A DNA stretch of 64,000 nucleotides, from positions 1,612,001 through 1,676,000 of the forward strand of contig NC_014151.1 in the NCBI RefSeq assembly GCF_000092865.1, read 5' to 3'. Shown here piece by piece: positions 20,185-28,585 of this stretch (its first letter is position 1; every line of letters starts with the position of its first letter). A model generated the notes under the pieces. The model was not told the DNA's origin. It saw only the letters and a program-made list of their open reading frames with translations, and made no database searches. The translations under genes and the position numbers were made by a program. This stretch comes from Cellulomonas flavigena DSM 20109. Its GTDB lineage: Bacteria > Actinomycetota > Actinomycetes > Actinomycetales > Cellulomonadaceae.

Positions 20185-21795
20185 TTGTTCGCCACCCTGT
20201 CCGACCGCCTCACGTCGACGTTCAAGAACCTGCGCACGAAGGGCCGCCTGTCCGAGGCGGACATCGACGCGACGATCCGCGAGATCCGCCGTGCGCTGCT
20301 CGACGCCGACGTGGCGGTCACGGTCGTGCGCCAGTTCACCGGCGCCGTCCGCGAGCGGGCGCTGTCGGCGGAGGTCTCGGCGGCGCTCAACCCGGCCCAG
20401 CAGGTCGTCAAGGTCGTCAACGAGGAGCTCGTCGCGATCCTCGGCGGGCAGACGCGGACGCTCGCGTTCGCGAAGCAGCCGCCGACCGTCGTGATGCTCG
20501 CGGGTCTGCAGGGTGCGGGCAAGACGACCCTCGCGGGCAAGCTGGCGCTGTGGCTGCGCGAGCAGGGCCACACGCCGCTGCTCGTCGCGGCCGACCTGCA
20601 GCGTCCCAACGCCGTCACGCAGCTCCAGGTGGTCGGCGAGCGGGCTGGTGTGCCGGTGTACGCGCCCCACCCGGGCAACCAGGGTGCCGACGACGTGCTG
20701 CCCGCGGGTGCGGACCCGGTCGCCGTCGCGCGCGCCGGTGTCGAGACCGCGCGGCAGAAGCAGCACGACGTGGTGGTCGTCGACACGGCCGGCCGCCTCG
20801 GCGTCGACGCCGAGCTCATGGCGCAGGCGTCCGACATCCGCGACGCCGTGCAGCCCGACGAGGTGCTGTTCGTCGTCGACGCGATGATCGGCCAGGACGC
20901 GGTCACCACGGCGCAGGCCTTCGCCGACGGCGTCGGGTTCACGGGTGTGGTGCTCTCCAAGCTCGACGGCGACGCGCGCGGTGGTGCGGCCCTGTCGATC
21001 GCGAGCGTCACCGGGCGCCCGATCATGTACGCCTCCACGGGCGAGAAGCTCACCGACTTCGAGGTCTTCCACCCCGACCGGATGGCCTCGCGCATCCTCG
21101 ACATGGGCGACGTGCTCACCCTCATCGAGCAGGCGGAGAAGGCGTTCGACGCCGAGCAGGCCGAGAAGATGGCCGGCAAGCTCGTCGCCGGTGAGGACTT
21201 CACGCTCGAGGACTTCCTCGTGCAGATGCAGCAGCTCAAGAACATGGGCTCGATCAAGAAGATGTTCGGCATGCTGCCGGGCATGGGGCAGATGCGTGAG
21301 GCCCTGGAGAACTTCGATGAGCGCGAGGTCGACCGCATCGAGGCGATCATCCGCTCGATGACGCCGGGCGAGCGGCAGAACCCCAAGATCATCAACGGCT
21401 CGCGCCGCGCCCGCATCGCGCGTGGCTCCGGCACCACCACGAGCGAGATCAACCAGCTCCTCGAGCGGTTCGACGGCGCGAAGAAGATGATGCGCCAGAT
21501 GGCCAAGGGCGGCGGGATGCCCGGCGGCATGCCGGGCATGGGGAACCTGCCGGGCATGGGCGGCAAGAAGTCCCGGGGCCGGCAGGCGCCCCAGCCCAAG
21601 CGTGGCAAGGCGCGCTCGGGCAACCCGGCGAAGCGTGCCGAGCAGGAGCGGGCCGCCGCGGCGCGTGCGGCGGCGGGACCGGCGGCGCCCGCGGGGTCGG
21701 CGTTCGGCCTGGGCGCCGCTCCGGCCACGGAGACCTCCGAGCTCGACCCGTCCAGCCTGCCGTCCGGCCTGGGTGACCTGTTCAAGGGTCGCTGA
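20185..21795 (+). CDS. ffh: Signal recognition particle protein Ffh (SRP54)
   Basis: A 536-residue SRP GTPase that binds signal sequences on the ribosome. N domain, then G domain with GLQGAGKTT near 110-118, DTAGRLGVD near 204-212 and SKLDGDARGG near 260-269, then a methionine-rich M domain. The M domain ends in GGGMPGGMPGMG repeats and a basic, low-complexity tail. The start is assigned to TTG at 20185 because GAGG lies seven bases upstream, the protein then begins with the expected FATLSDRLTSTFKNL, and no ATG or GTG is available at that point. TTG is unusual in this window. Confidence 0.95.
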   Translation: MFATLSDRLTSTFKNLRTKGRLSEADIDATIREIRRALLDADVAVTVVRQFTGAVRERALSAEVSAALNPAQQVVKVVNEELVAILGGQTRTLAFAKQPPTVVMLAGLQGAGKTTLAGKLALWLREQGHTPLLVAADLQRPNAVTQLQVVGERAGVPVYAPHPGNQGADDVLPAGADPVAVARAGVETARQKQHDVVVVDTAGRLGVDAELMAQASDIRDAVQPDEVLFVVDAMIGQDAVTTAQAFADGVGFTGVVLSKLDGDARGGAALSIASVTGRPIMYASTGEKLTDFEVFHPDRMASRILDMGDVLTLIEQAEKAFDAEQAEKMAGKLVAGEDFTLEDFLVQMQQLKNMGSIKKMFGMLPGMGQMREALENFDEREVDRIEAIIRSMTPGERQNPKIINGSRRARIARGSGTTTSEINQLLERFDGAKKMMRQMAKGGGMPGGMPGMGNLPGMGGKKSRGRQAPQPKRGKARSGNPAKRAEQERAAAARAAAGPAAPAGSAFGLGAAPATETSELDPSSLPSGLGDLFKGR

Positions 21796-21802
21796 CCTCG
21801 TC

Positions 21803-22891
21803 GTGATCACCCACCTGCGCGGCACGGTCGTCCTCGGCGACGAGCACGAGGTCGGTGAGGCGTGGGTCGTGGGGGACCGCCTCACGCTGGAGCAGCCGCC
21901 CGCGCCCGCCGAGGCCGTGCTCGAGGGGTGGGTGCTGCCGGGCCTCGTGGACGTGCACTGCCACATCGGCCTGGGCGCCGACGGTGCGGTCGACGACGCG
22001 ACCGCGCGGGCGCAGGGGTGGGCCGACCGCGACGCGGGCGTGCTCCTCGTGCGTGATGCGGGCTCGCCGGCCGACACGCGCTGGGTCGACGCCCGCCCGG
22101 ACCTGCCGCGGCTCATCCGTGCCGGCCGCCACCTGGCGCGCACCAAGCGCTACCTGCGGCACTACGGGCGCGAGCTGACCGACCCGGCGCAGCTGCCGCA
22201 GGCCGTCCGCGAGGAGGTCGCGCGGGGCGACGGCTGGATCAAGCTCGTCGCGGACTGGATCGACCGTGACCTCGGCCCCGACGGCGACCTGCGTCCGCTG
22301 TGGCCGGACGACGTGCTCGCCGAGGCCGTGGCGGTCGCGCACGCGGCCGGCGCCCGCGTCACCGCGCACACGTTCAGCCACGAGGCGCTCGACCCCCTGC
22401 TCGACGCGGGCGTCGACTGCCTCGAGCACGCGACGGGTGCGACGCCCGCACAGATCGAGCGGATCGCCGCGGCCGGCGTGCCCGTGACGGCGACGCTGCT
22501 CCAGGTCGGGCAGTTCGAGGCGATCGCCGCGCAGGGCGAGGCGCGCTACCCGCGGTTCGCGGAGCGGATGCGCACGATGCACGCCCGCCGGTACGACCAC
22601 GTGCGCGACCTGCACGACGCGGGCGTGCGCGTGCTGGTCGGCACCGACGCGGGGGGCACGATCAGCCACGGCCGGATCGCCGACGAGGCCGCCGAGATGG
22701 CACGCGCCGGGATCCCGGCGCACGACGTCGTCGCGGCCGCGTCGTGGCGCACGCGCGAGTGGCTGGGCGTGCCCGGCATCGCCGAGGGGGCGAGCGCCGA
22801 CGTCGTCGTCTACGACACGGACCCACGCGCCGACGTCGCGGTGCTGGCCGCGCCGCGGGCCGTGGTGCTGCGCGGCGCGCGCGTGCGCTGA
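21803..22891 (+). CDS. Metal-dependent amidohydrolase family protein
   Basis: A 362-residue amidohydrolase. The metal-binding HxH is in [10 protein letters not shown] (about residues 50-59), a possible carbamylated Lys in WIKLVADW (about 150-157), further His ligands in [10 protein letters not shown] and CLEHATGA (about 190-216), and the catalytic Asp in LVGTDAGG (about 281-288). This order fits imidazolonepropionase/prolidase-like members. The substrate cannot be deduced. The GTG at 21803 lies seven bases after the ffh stop, so it is probably co-transcribed with ffh. Confidence 0.85.
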   Translation: MITHLRGTVVLGDEHEVGEAWVVGDRLTLEQPPAPAEAVLEGWVLPGLVDVHCHIGLGADGAVDDATARAQGWADRDAGVLLVRDAGSPADTRWVDARPDLPRLIRAGRHLARTKRYLRHYGRELTDPAQLPQAVREEVARGDGWIKLVADWIDRDLGPDGDLRPLWPDDVLAEAVAVAHAAGARVTAHTFSHEALDPLLDAGVDCLEHATGATPAQIERIAAAGVPVTATLLQVGQFEAIAAQGEARYPRFAERMRTMHARRYDHVRDLHDAGVRVLVGTDAGGTISHGRIADEAAEMARAGIPAHDVVAAASWRTREWLGVPGIAEGASADVVVYDTDPRADVAVLAAPRAVVLRGARVR

Positions 22892-23005
22892 CGAGAACGG
22901 CGCAGGGGTGCCTCGGCGACGGCAAGTCCTCGGGGTGCTCGAGGTCGGGAGCTGTCGCTGCGGGCGCCCGCACGCGCGGATTCGTTACCGACGCCGTCGA
23001 TCTGG

Positions 23006-23011
23006 CACAAT
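23006..23011 (+). promoter_or_regulatory. Likely -10 element of the rpsP operon
   Basis: CACAAT in a short AT-richer patch of an otherwise GC-rich gap (22892-23141). It would start transcription near 23018 and give rpsP a leader of about 125 bases. No convincing -35 hexamer is visible. The rest of the gap shows no gene. Confidence 0.45.
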
Positions 23012-23141
23012 GGTCGGCTGTACTCGGCCCGTGCAGCCCCTCTACCTGCACGGTGTCCGTGTCCTCCGGCCGGACCAGCGCGCCCACCCCACGGGAAGCG
23101 CCGCGAGGCCACCTCAGCAGACATCAGGAGAACACCACCTC

Positions 23142-23567
23142 GTGGCAACGAAGATCCGTCTCAAGCGCCTGGGCAAGATCCGCGCGCCGTACTACCGCAT
23201 CGTCGTCGCCGACTCGCGCACCAAGCGCGACGGTCGCGTGATCGAGGAGATCGGCAAGTACCACCCGACCGAGGAGCCCTCGCTCATCGAGATCACCTCC
23301 GAGCGGGCGCAGTACTGGCTCGGCGTCGGCGCGCAGCCGACCGAGCAGGTCCTCGCGCTGCTCAAGGTCACCGGTGACTGGCAGAAGTTCAAGGGCCTGC
23401 CGGGCGCCGAGGGCACGCTGCGCGTCAAGGAGGCCAAGGCCGACCCGAAGGCGGCCGTCGAGGCCGCCGCGCTCGACGCCGAGAAGGTGAAGGCGAAGGC
23501 CTCGGAGAAGAAGGCCGCCGCCGCCGAGGCCCCGGCCGAGGCCCCCGCCGAGGACGAGCAGGCCTGA
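23142..23567 (+). CDS. rpsP: 30S ribosomal protein S16
   Basis: A 141-residue S16. The core (about 1-85) begins with the diagnostic [19 protein letters not shown] and contains [13 protein letters not shown]. The rest is an Ala/Glu/Lys-rich extension ending in repeated APAEAPAE-like residues, longer than the E. coli protein (about 82 residues) but usual in actinobacteria. Start GTG at 23142 with CAGGAG 13-18 bases upstream. First gene of the rpsP-khpA-rimM-trmD-rplS ribosome-maturation cluster; its stop shares a base with the khpA ATG. Confidence 0.97.
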   Translation: MATKIRLKRLGKIRAPYYRIVVADSRTKRDGRVIEEIGKYHPTEEPSLIEITSERAQYWLGVGAQPTEQVLALLKVTGDWQKFKGLPGAEGTLRVKEAKADPKAAVEAAALDAEKVKAKASEKKAAAAEAPAEAPAEDEQA

Positions 23568-23806
23568 TGCTCGCCGACGCGCTCGAGCACCTGGTGCGCG
23601 GCATCGTCGACCACCCGGACGACGTGCGCGTGCGTGCGTCGTCGCTGCGCCGCGGCGAGATGCTCGAGGTGCGCGTGCACCCCGAGGACCTCGGCCGCGT
23701 CATCGGCCGCGGCGGCCGGACCGCCCGTGCGCTGCGCACGGTGGTCGGGGCGCTGTCGCCCGACGGTGCGGTGCGCGTCGACGTGGTCGACGTCGACCGG
23801 CGCTGA
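23567..23806 (+). CDS. khpA: KH-domain RNA-binding protein KhpA
   Basis: A 79-residue single KH domain with the GxxG loop in GRVIGRGGRTARALRTV (about residues 44-60). It binds RNA; in other bacteria KhpA (with KhpB) affects cell elongation and small-RNA or mRNA metabolism. The ATG overlaps the rpsP TGA by one base. It is always found next to rpsP in this phylum. A strong terminator lies right behind it. Confidence 0.93.
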   Translation: MLADALEHLVRGIVDHPDDVRVRASSLRRGEMLEVRVHPEDLGRVIGRGGRTARALRTVVGALSPDGAVRVDVVDVDRR

Positions 23807-23819
23807 CCGCCAGACACAC

Positions 23820-23856
23820 CGACGGCCCGGTCCCTCGTCGAGGGGCCGGGCCGTCG
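23820..23856 (+). terminator. Hairpin terminator between khpA and rimM
   Basis: Arms of 17 bases, CGACGGCCCGGTCCCTC and GAGGGGCCGGGCCGTCG, pair fully apart from one T-G wobble around the loop GTC. No T-run follows. It may uncouple the abundant rpsP mRNA from the low-level rimM-trmD mRNA. Confidence 0.8.
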
Positions 23857-23888
23857 TCGTCCCCGACGTGGTCGGGGGAGGGAGAGAC

Positions 23889-24455
23889 ATGCTGCTGACC
23901 GTCGCCCGGATCGGGCGCGCGCACGGCCTGCGCGGCGAGGTCGCGCTCGACGTGCGGACCGACGCACCCGAGGACCGGCTGGTCGTCGGTGCCCGGATCG
24001 CCACCCAGCCCGCGTCCGCGGGACCGCTCGAGATCGCCCGCGTCCGCGAGGCCCAGGGTCGGTGGTACGTGACGTTCGTGCAGGCGACCGACCGCACCGC
24101 GGCCGAGGCGCTGCGCGGCGTCGCGCTGGTCGTCGACAGCGACGACGACGAGGCGGACGAGGACGACGCCTGGTACCCCCACCAGCTCGTGGGGCTGCGC
24201 GCGGAGCACGCGGCCGACGGCCGGCTCCTGGGCGAGGTCGTCGGCCTGGAGCACCTTCCGGCGCACGACGTGCTCGTGCTGCGCGAGGCGGACGGGGCGC
24301 GCACGCTCGTGCCGTTCGTCGCCGCGATCGTGCCCGTGGTCGACGTGGCCGGCGGCCGCGTCGTCCTCGATCCGCCGGGTGGTCTGCTCGCGGCCGACGC
24401 GGCGAACCTCGTCGTCAGCGACGAGACCCGCGGCGCCCCCGGCGGCGAGGGCTGA
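23889..24455 (+). CDS. rimM: Ribosome maturation factor RimM
   Basis: A 188-residue assembly factor that binds S19 and helps form the head of the 30S subunit. The N-terminal barrel begins LLTVARIGRAHGLRGEVA (about 2-19), followed by an acidic linker (SDDDEADEDD, about 91-100) and the PRC-barrel domain starting AWYPHQLVGL. ATG at 23889 has GGAGAG just upstream. It is followed after three bases by trmD. Confidence 0.94.
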   Translation: MLLTVARIGRAHGLRGEVALDVRTDAPEDRLVVGARIATQPASAGPLEIARVREAQGRWYVTFVQATDRTAAEALRGVALVVDSDDDEADEDDAWYPHQLVGLRAEHAADGRLLGEVVGLEHLPAHDVLVLREADGARTLVPFVAAIVPVVDVAGGRVVLDPPGGLLAADAANLVVSDETRGAPGGEG

Positions 24456-24458
24456 GAC

Positions 24459-25250
24459 GTGCGCATCGACGTCGTCTCGATCTTCCCGGAGTACCTCGCG
24501 CCGCTCGATCTGTCGCTGGTCGGCAAGGCGCGCGCCGCCGGCCTGCTGGACCTGCGCGTGCACGACCTGCGGGGCTGGACCGACGACCGCCACCGCACGG
24601 TCGACGACACGCCGTTCGGCGGCGGCGCGGGCATGGTGATGCGGCCCGACGTGTGGGGGCGCGCGCTGGACGACGTGCTCACACCCGAGGCGCGGCTGCT
24701 CGTGCCGTCGCCTGCCGGCGAGCGGTTCACGCAGCGGACCGCCGAGCGCTGGGCCGGCGAGGAGCACCTGGTCGTGGCGTGCGGGCGCTACGAGGGCATC
24801 GACGCGCGCGTCGTCGAGCACTACGCGGCGCGCGGGCGGGTCACCGAGGTCTCGCTGGGCGACTACGTCCTCAACGGCGGGGAGGTGGCGGCGCTCGTGG
24901 TGGTCGAGGCGGTGGCGCGTCTGCTGCCCGGCGTCGTCGGCAACCCCGAGTCGCTCGTCGAGGAGTCGCACGGCGCCGCGGGCCTGCTCGAGTACCCCGT
25001 GTACACCAAGCCGCCGTCGTGGCAGGGGCACGACGTGCCCGACGTGCTGCTGTCCGGCCACCACGCCCGGATCGCGCGCTGGCGGCGCGACGAGGCCCTG
25101 CGCCGGACCGCGGCGCGGCGACCGGACCTGCTGACGCTGCGCGACCCGCAGGGGTGGGACCGCCGTGACCTCGAGGTGCTCGCCGCATGCGGGTGGGAGC
25201 TCGTCGACGGAGGGCTGCGGGACGTGCGTGCCGCGGTGGTCGGCGACTGA
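24459..25250 (+). CDS. trmD: tRNA (guanine-37-N1)-methyltransferase
   Basis: A 263-residue SPOUT methyltransferase that forms m1G37 in tRNAs and so prevents +1 frameshifting. The N-terminus [13 protein letters not shown] is diagnostic; the trefoil-knot SAM site is seen in [12 protein letters not shown] (about 108-119) and [15 protein letters not shown] (about 132-146). Length is slightly above the E. coli enzyme. Start GTG at 24459, immediately after rimM. The gap after it holds the rplS promoter. Confidence 0.96.
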   Translation: MRIDVVSIFPEYLAPLDLSLVGKARAAGLLDLRVHDLRGWTDDRHRTVDDTPFGGGAGMVMRPDVWGRALDDVLTPEARLLVPSPAGERFTQRTAERWAGEEHLVVACGRYEGIDARVVEHYAARGRVTEVSLGDYVLNGGEVAALVVVEAVARLLPGVVGNPESLVEESHGAAGLLEYPVYTKPPSWQGHDVPDVLLSGHHARIARWRRDEALRRTAARRPDLLTLRDPQGWDRRDLEVLAACGWELVDGGLRDVRAAVVGD

Positions 25251-25271
25251 GGGCGCGGGAGCGTCCACGGA

Positions 25272-25301
25272 TTGGGTCACCACGTCGCGGTGTGGCAGAC
25301 T
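25272..25301 (+). promoter_or_regulatory. Likely promoter of rplS
   Basis: TTGGGT (25272-25277) and CAGACT (25296-25301) are spaced 18 bases and would start transcription near 25308. This leaves a leader of about 185 bases before rplS. It may hold autoregulatory structure, as L19 leaders do in some bacteria, but no specific fold was verified. Confidence 0.5.
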
Positions 25302-25492
25302 TTCCCCTCGGTGTGCGTCCGCCGCCTCCCTGCCGCAGGGGGGAGCGCCTGTGACGCGCGGACCGGACCGGCGTCGCCGGGAGCCCGGTCCGGACCGACA
25401 GACCCGACCCTCGGGCGCGTGCCCTCGCCACGGCAGCGCGCGCGCCCGTCGATCACGTTCTGACCTGCGGCAGGGCGGGGAAGCGACACGAC

Positions 25493-25858
25493 ATGCACAC
25501 GCTCGACGCGCTCGACGCAGCATCGCTGCGGCACGACCACCCGGACTTCCGCCCCGGTGACACCCTCAAGGTCAACGTGAAGGTCGTCGAGGGCAACCGC
25601 TCCCGCATCCAGGCGTTCCAGGGTGTCGTCATCGCCCGTCAGGGCGCCGGTGTGCGTGAGACCTTCACGATCCGCAAGATCAGCTTCGCCGTCGGCGTCG
25701 AGCGGACCTTCCCGCTGCACACCCCCTCGATCGAGTCGATCGAGGTCGTGACGCGCGGTGACGTCCGCCGGGCCAAGCTGTACTACCTGCGCGCGCTGCG
25801 CGGCAAGAAGGCGAAGATCAAGGAGAAGCGCGAGAACGCCCCGGCCAAGAAGGGCTGA
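25493..25858 (+). CDS. rplS: 50S ribosomal protein L19
   Basis: A 121-residue L19, located at the 30S-50S interface. Recognised by [16 protein letters not shown] (about 19-34), [12 protein letters not shown] and the C-terminal [22 protein letters not shown] at 25493, with GCGGGGAAG upstream. A strong terminator follows, so rplS is the end of the ribosomal unit and lepB starts a new one. Confidence 0.97.
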   Translation: MHTLDALDAASLRHDHPDFRPGDTLKVNVKVVEGNRSRIQAFQGVVIARQGAGVRETFTIRKISFAVGVERTFPLHTPSIESIEVVTRGDVRRAKLYYLRALRGKKAKIKEKRENAPAKKG

Positions 25859-25882
25859 CGCAGCGCGCTCCTGCGCACGTCG

Positions 25883-25918
25883 CGACGGGCGGTCACCCCT
25901 GTGGGTGGCCGCCCGTCG
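25883..25918 (+). terminator. Hairpin terminator after rplS
   Basis: Sixteen-base arms CGACGGGCGGTCACCC and GGGTGGCCGCCCGTCG pair with one wobble around the loop CTGT, 25 bases after the rplS stop. Confidence 0.82.
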
Positions 25919-26026
25919 TCGTCCGCCGGTGTCTGCTGCACAGCGCGCGTCCAGCAGACCCCCGGCCTGGTCTCGCGTCGTGGCGAGCGCACCCCGCGGA
26001 GCGCCTGTCCGTGTCAGAGTGTGTCG

Positions 26027-26899
26027 GTGACCGAGTTCCGAGCCGACGGGACGGTGCCGACGCCGTCCTCGGGCCGCCCCGCCGACGTCCCCCCGAGCGC
26101 TGCACGGCCGCTGTGGACGCCCACGGGTGCGCGGGTCGGCGGCGCCGGGCAGGGGTGGGCGTCCCGCGCCCGCGCGGAGCGCGACGACGAGCCGGGCCGT
26201 GACCGGGACGCGGTGCGCCGGCGCCCGTCCACCGCGTGGTCGTGGGTGCGCGAGACGGCGATCATCCTCGTCAGCGCACTCGTGCTGTCGCTCGTCGTCA
26301 AGACCTTCCTCGTGCAGGCGTTCTTCATCCCCTCGCAGTCGATGCGCGAGACGCTCGTCGAGAACGACCGGATCCTCGTGAGCAAGCTCACTCCCGGCCC
26401 GTTCGATCTGCGCCGCGGTGACGTGGTCGTGTTCAAGGACCCGGGCGGGTGGCTGCCGCCGGAGCTCGAGAAGGAGCGCAGCCCGTTCGGCCAGGCCGTC
26501 AACGACGGGCTGACGTTCATCGGCCTGCTCCCGCAGGACGCCGGCGAGCACCTCGTCAAGCGCATCATCGGCCTGCCGGGCGACCGGGTGGCGTGCGCGG
26601 GACCCGGCGAACCGATCACGGTCAACGGTGTCCCGATCGACGAGCCGTACCTCGCCCCGGGCGCGCAGCCCAGCGAGATGGAGTTCGACGTCGTGGTCCC
26701 CGAGAACTCGTTGTGGGTCATGGGCGACAACCGCCAGCAGTCCGCCGACTCGCGCCGCAACCGGGGCAAGCCCGGCGGTGGCTCGGTGCCGATCGCGAAC
26801 GTCGTCGGTGTGGCGTTCGTGACCGTGTGGCCCGTCGACCGGCTGACGGCGCTGACGAACCCGTCCGAGACGTTCGCGAACGTGCCCGACGCGGGATGA
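26027..26899 (+). CDS. lepB: Signal peptidase I
   Basis: A 290-residue membrane serine protease removing signal peptides from exported proteins. After a polar N-terminal region of about 70 residues, one membrane segment ([19 protein letters not shown], about 80-98) precedes the catalytic serine in [12 protein letters not shown]. The catalytic lysine is in [13 protein letters not shown], and box E is [14 protein letters not shown] chose the GTG at 26027 because CAGAGT ends six bases upstream (leaderless pattern); GTG 26021 is an alternative. The stop overlaps the rnhB ATG. Confidence 0.95.
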   Translation: MTEFRADGTVPTPSSGRPADVPPSAARPLWTPTGARVGGAGQGWASRARAERDDEPGRDRDAVRRRPSTAWSWVRETAIILVSALVLSLVVKTFLVQAFFIPSQSMRETLVENDRILVSKLTPGPFDLRRGDVVVFKDPGGWLPPELEKERSPFGQAVNDGLTFIGLLPQDAGEHLVKRIIGLPGDRVACAGPGEPITVNGVPIDEPYLAPGAQPSEMEFDVVVPENSLWVMGDNRQQSADSRRNRGKPGGGSVPIANVVGVAFVTVWPVDRLTALTNPSETFANVPDAG

Positions 26900-27735
26900 C
26901 GACGGAGCTCGGGGCGCCTCCCACGCGCCGCGTCGTCGCGTCCACGACACGTCCCGCGCGTCGTGCGGCCCCGCGACCCGTCCCGCACCTGCGCCACGAG
27001 CGTGCGCTGCTGCGGACCGGTCTGCGGTACGTCGCCGGCATGGACGAGGTCGGGCGCGGCTCCCTGGCCGGGCCCGTCTCGGTCGGCGTCGTCGTCGTGG
27101 ACGTCGGGACGCGTTCGGCGCCGCGCGGCGTCGCGGACTCCAAGCTGCTCACCCCCGCCGCCCGCGCCGCCCTGCTGCCCTCGCTGGGCCGCTGGGGCGT
27201 CGCGCGTGCCGTGGGCCACGCGTCCCCCACCGAGATCGACGACCGCGGGATCGTGGCCGCCCTGCGGCTGGCGGGGACGCGCGCGCTGCGCAGCGTCCTC
27301 GAGGTCGTGGAGCAGGTCGACGCGGTCGTCCTGGACGGCTCGCACGACTGGCTGACACCGCCGGAGCCCGACCTCTTCGGGACCCAGAGCGAGCTGTTCG
27401 CGCCCTCGCCGGACCTGCGGGTGCCGGCCGTGCACCTGCGCGTCAAGGCCGACCGCTCCTGCGCCACCGTGGCGGCGGCCAGCGTGCTGGCGAAGTGCGA
27501 GCGCGACGCCCTCATGGTGCAGCACGCCGCTGCCCACCCCGAGTACCGCTGGGACGAGAACAAGGGCTACGCCTCGCCCGAGCACGTCGCAGCGCTGCGC
27601 GAGCTCGGGCCGACGCCGCTGCACCGCCGGTCGTGGCGCCTGCCGACCGTGCAGGAGCCGGCGGTCGCGACGAGCGGTGAGGGGTGGCACACGCAGCCGC
27701 TGCTGCCGGACGAGGTGCTGCGCGCACCGTCGTGA
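26896..27735 (+). CDS. rnhB: Ribonuclease HII
   Basis: A 279-residue RNase HII that nicks RNA in RNA-DNA hybrids and removes misincorporated ribonucleotides. The catalytic DE pair is in [15 protein letters not shown] (about residues 46-60), the next Asp in [10 protein letters not shown] and the last in [21 protein letters not shown]-like context. It is much longer than E. coli RnhB (about 200): there is a basic, disordered-looking N-terminal extension of about 40 residues and an insertion after GSHDWL, about 25 residues rich in Pro/Asp/Phe. ATG overlaps the lepB TGA as ATGA. Confidence 0.94.
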   Translation: MTTELGAPPTRRVVASTTRPARRAAPRPVPHLRHERALLRTGLRYVAGMDEVGRGSLAGPVSVGVVVVDVGTRSAPRGVADSKLLTPAARAALLPSLGRWGVARAVGHASPTEIDDRGIVAALRLAGTRALRSVLEVVEQVDAVVLDGSHDWLTPPEPDLFGTQSELFAPSPDLRVPAVHLRVKADRSCATVAAASVLAKCERDALMVQHAAAHPEYRWDENKGYASPEHVAALRELGPTPLHRRSWRLPTVQEPAVATSGEGWHTQPLLPDEVLRAPS

Positions 27736-27760
27736 CGGCGCGATGGGGGATGATGGTGCG

Positions 27761-28084
27761 GTGAGCGCCGAGGACCTGGAGAACTACGAGACCGACATGG
27801 AGCTCGCGCTGTACCGCGAGTACCGCGACGTGGTCGGCCTCTTCTCGTACGTCGTCGAGACCGAGCGACGGTTCTACCTGGCGAACCACGTCGACCTGCA
27901 GGTGCGTTCGGCGGCCGGTGAGGTCTATTTCGAGCTCTCGCTCGTCGACGCGTGGGTGTGGGACGTCTACCGGTCGGCGCGGTTCGTGAAGTCCGTGCGC
28001 GTGGTGACGTTCAAGGACGTGAACGTCGAGGAGCTCGCGAAGGCCGAGCTGGACCTCGGGACGGGGACGGGCTTCACCCGCTGA
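27761..28084 (+). CDS. DUF2469 family protein
   Basis: A 107-residue conserved actinobacterial protein beginning MSAEDLENYETDMEL with a YREYRDVVGLFSYVVETERR block, matching DUF2469. Function unknown; its place between rnhB and yraN is conserved across the phylum. The GTG at 27761 is chosen because GATGAT ends six bases before it (leaderless pattern) and the family starts at this methionine; an in-frame ATG at 27743 would add six residues. Confidence 0.88.
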   Translation: MSAEDLENYETDMELALYREYRDVVGLFSYVVETERRFYLANHVDLQVRSAAGEVYFELSLVDAWVWDVYRSARFVKSVRVVTFKDVNVEELAKAELDLGTGTGFTR

Positions 28085-28228
28085 CGTCCGCGCCGGTGCG
28101 CGGGTGCGCCGTCGACGGCGCCGAGCCGACCCCAGCCCCGTCCAGCGACGGGCTCCTCCACAGATCCGTCCGGGTGTCGTCCGACGTGCGTCGCGCACCG
28201 GCAGGCTCCGTGGCCGGAGGTGGTCGAC

Positions 28229-28585
28229 GTGCGGGCGAAGGACGCGGTCGGGCGGTACGGGGAGGACGTGGCGGCGAGGTTCGTCGCGGCGCAGGGCTGG
28301 ACGGTGCTCGCGCGCAACTGGCGCTGCGGGGAGGGCGAGCTCGACATCGTCGCGCTCGACGGCGACGAGCTCGTCGCCGTCGAGGTGAAGACGCGCCGCT
28401 CCACGGCCTACGGGCACCCGGCGGAGGCGGTGACGCACCGCAAGCTCGCGCGGCTGCGGCGGCTCACGGCGCGGTGGCTCACCGAGCACGACGTGCGCGT
28501 GCGGTCGGTCCGGGTCGACGTCGTCGCCGTGGTGGTGCCGCGCGCCGGGGCGGCGCAGGTCGAGCACCTCGTGGGGGTGGTCTGA
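28229..28585 (+). CDS. yraN: UPF0102 (YraN) family nuclease-fold protein
   Basis: A 118-residue protein with an endonuclease-like core: GRYGEDVAARFVAAQGW, NWRCGEGELDIVALDGDELVAVEVKTR, where GELDIV and VEVKTR supply the Asp and Glu-x-Lys residues of a restriction-endonuclease-like active site. Function unproven; it neighbours comM and dprA, suggesting DNA processing. The GTG at 28229 is preferred over 28220 because GGAGG (28216-28220) then has an eight-base spacing. Its stop abuts the comM GTG. Confidence 0.88.
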   Translation: MRAKDAVGRYGEDVAARFVAAQGWTVLARNWRCGEGELDIVALDGDELVAVEVKTRRSTAYGHPAEAVTHRKLARLRRLTARWLTEHDVRVRSVRVDVVAVVVPRAGAAQVEHLVGVV

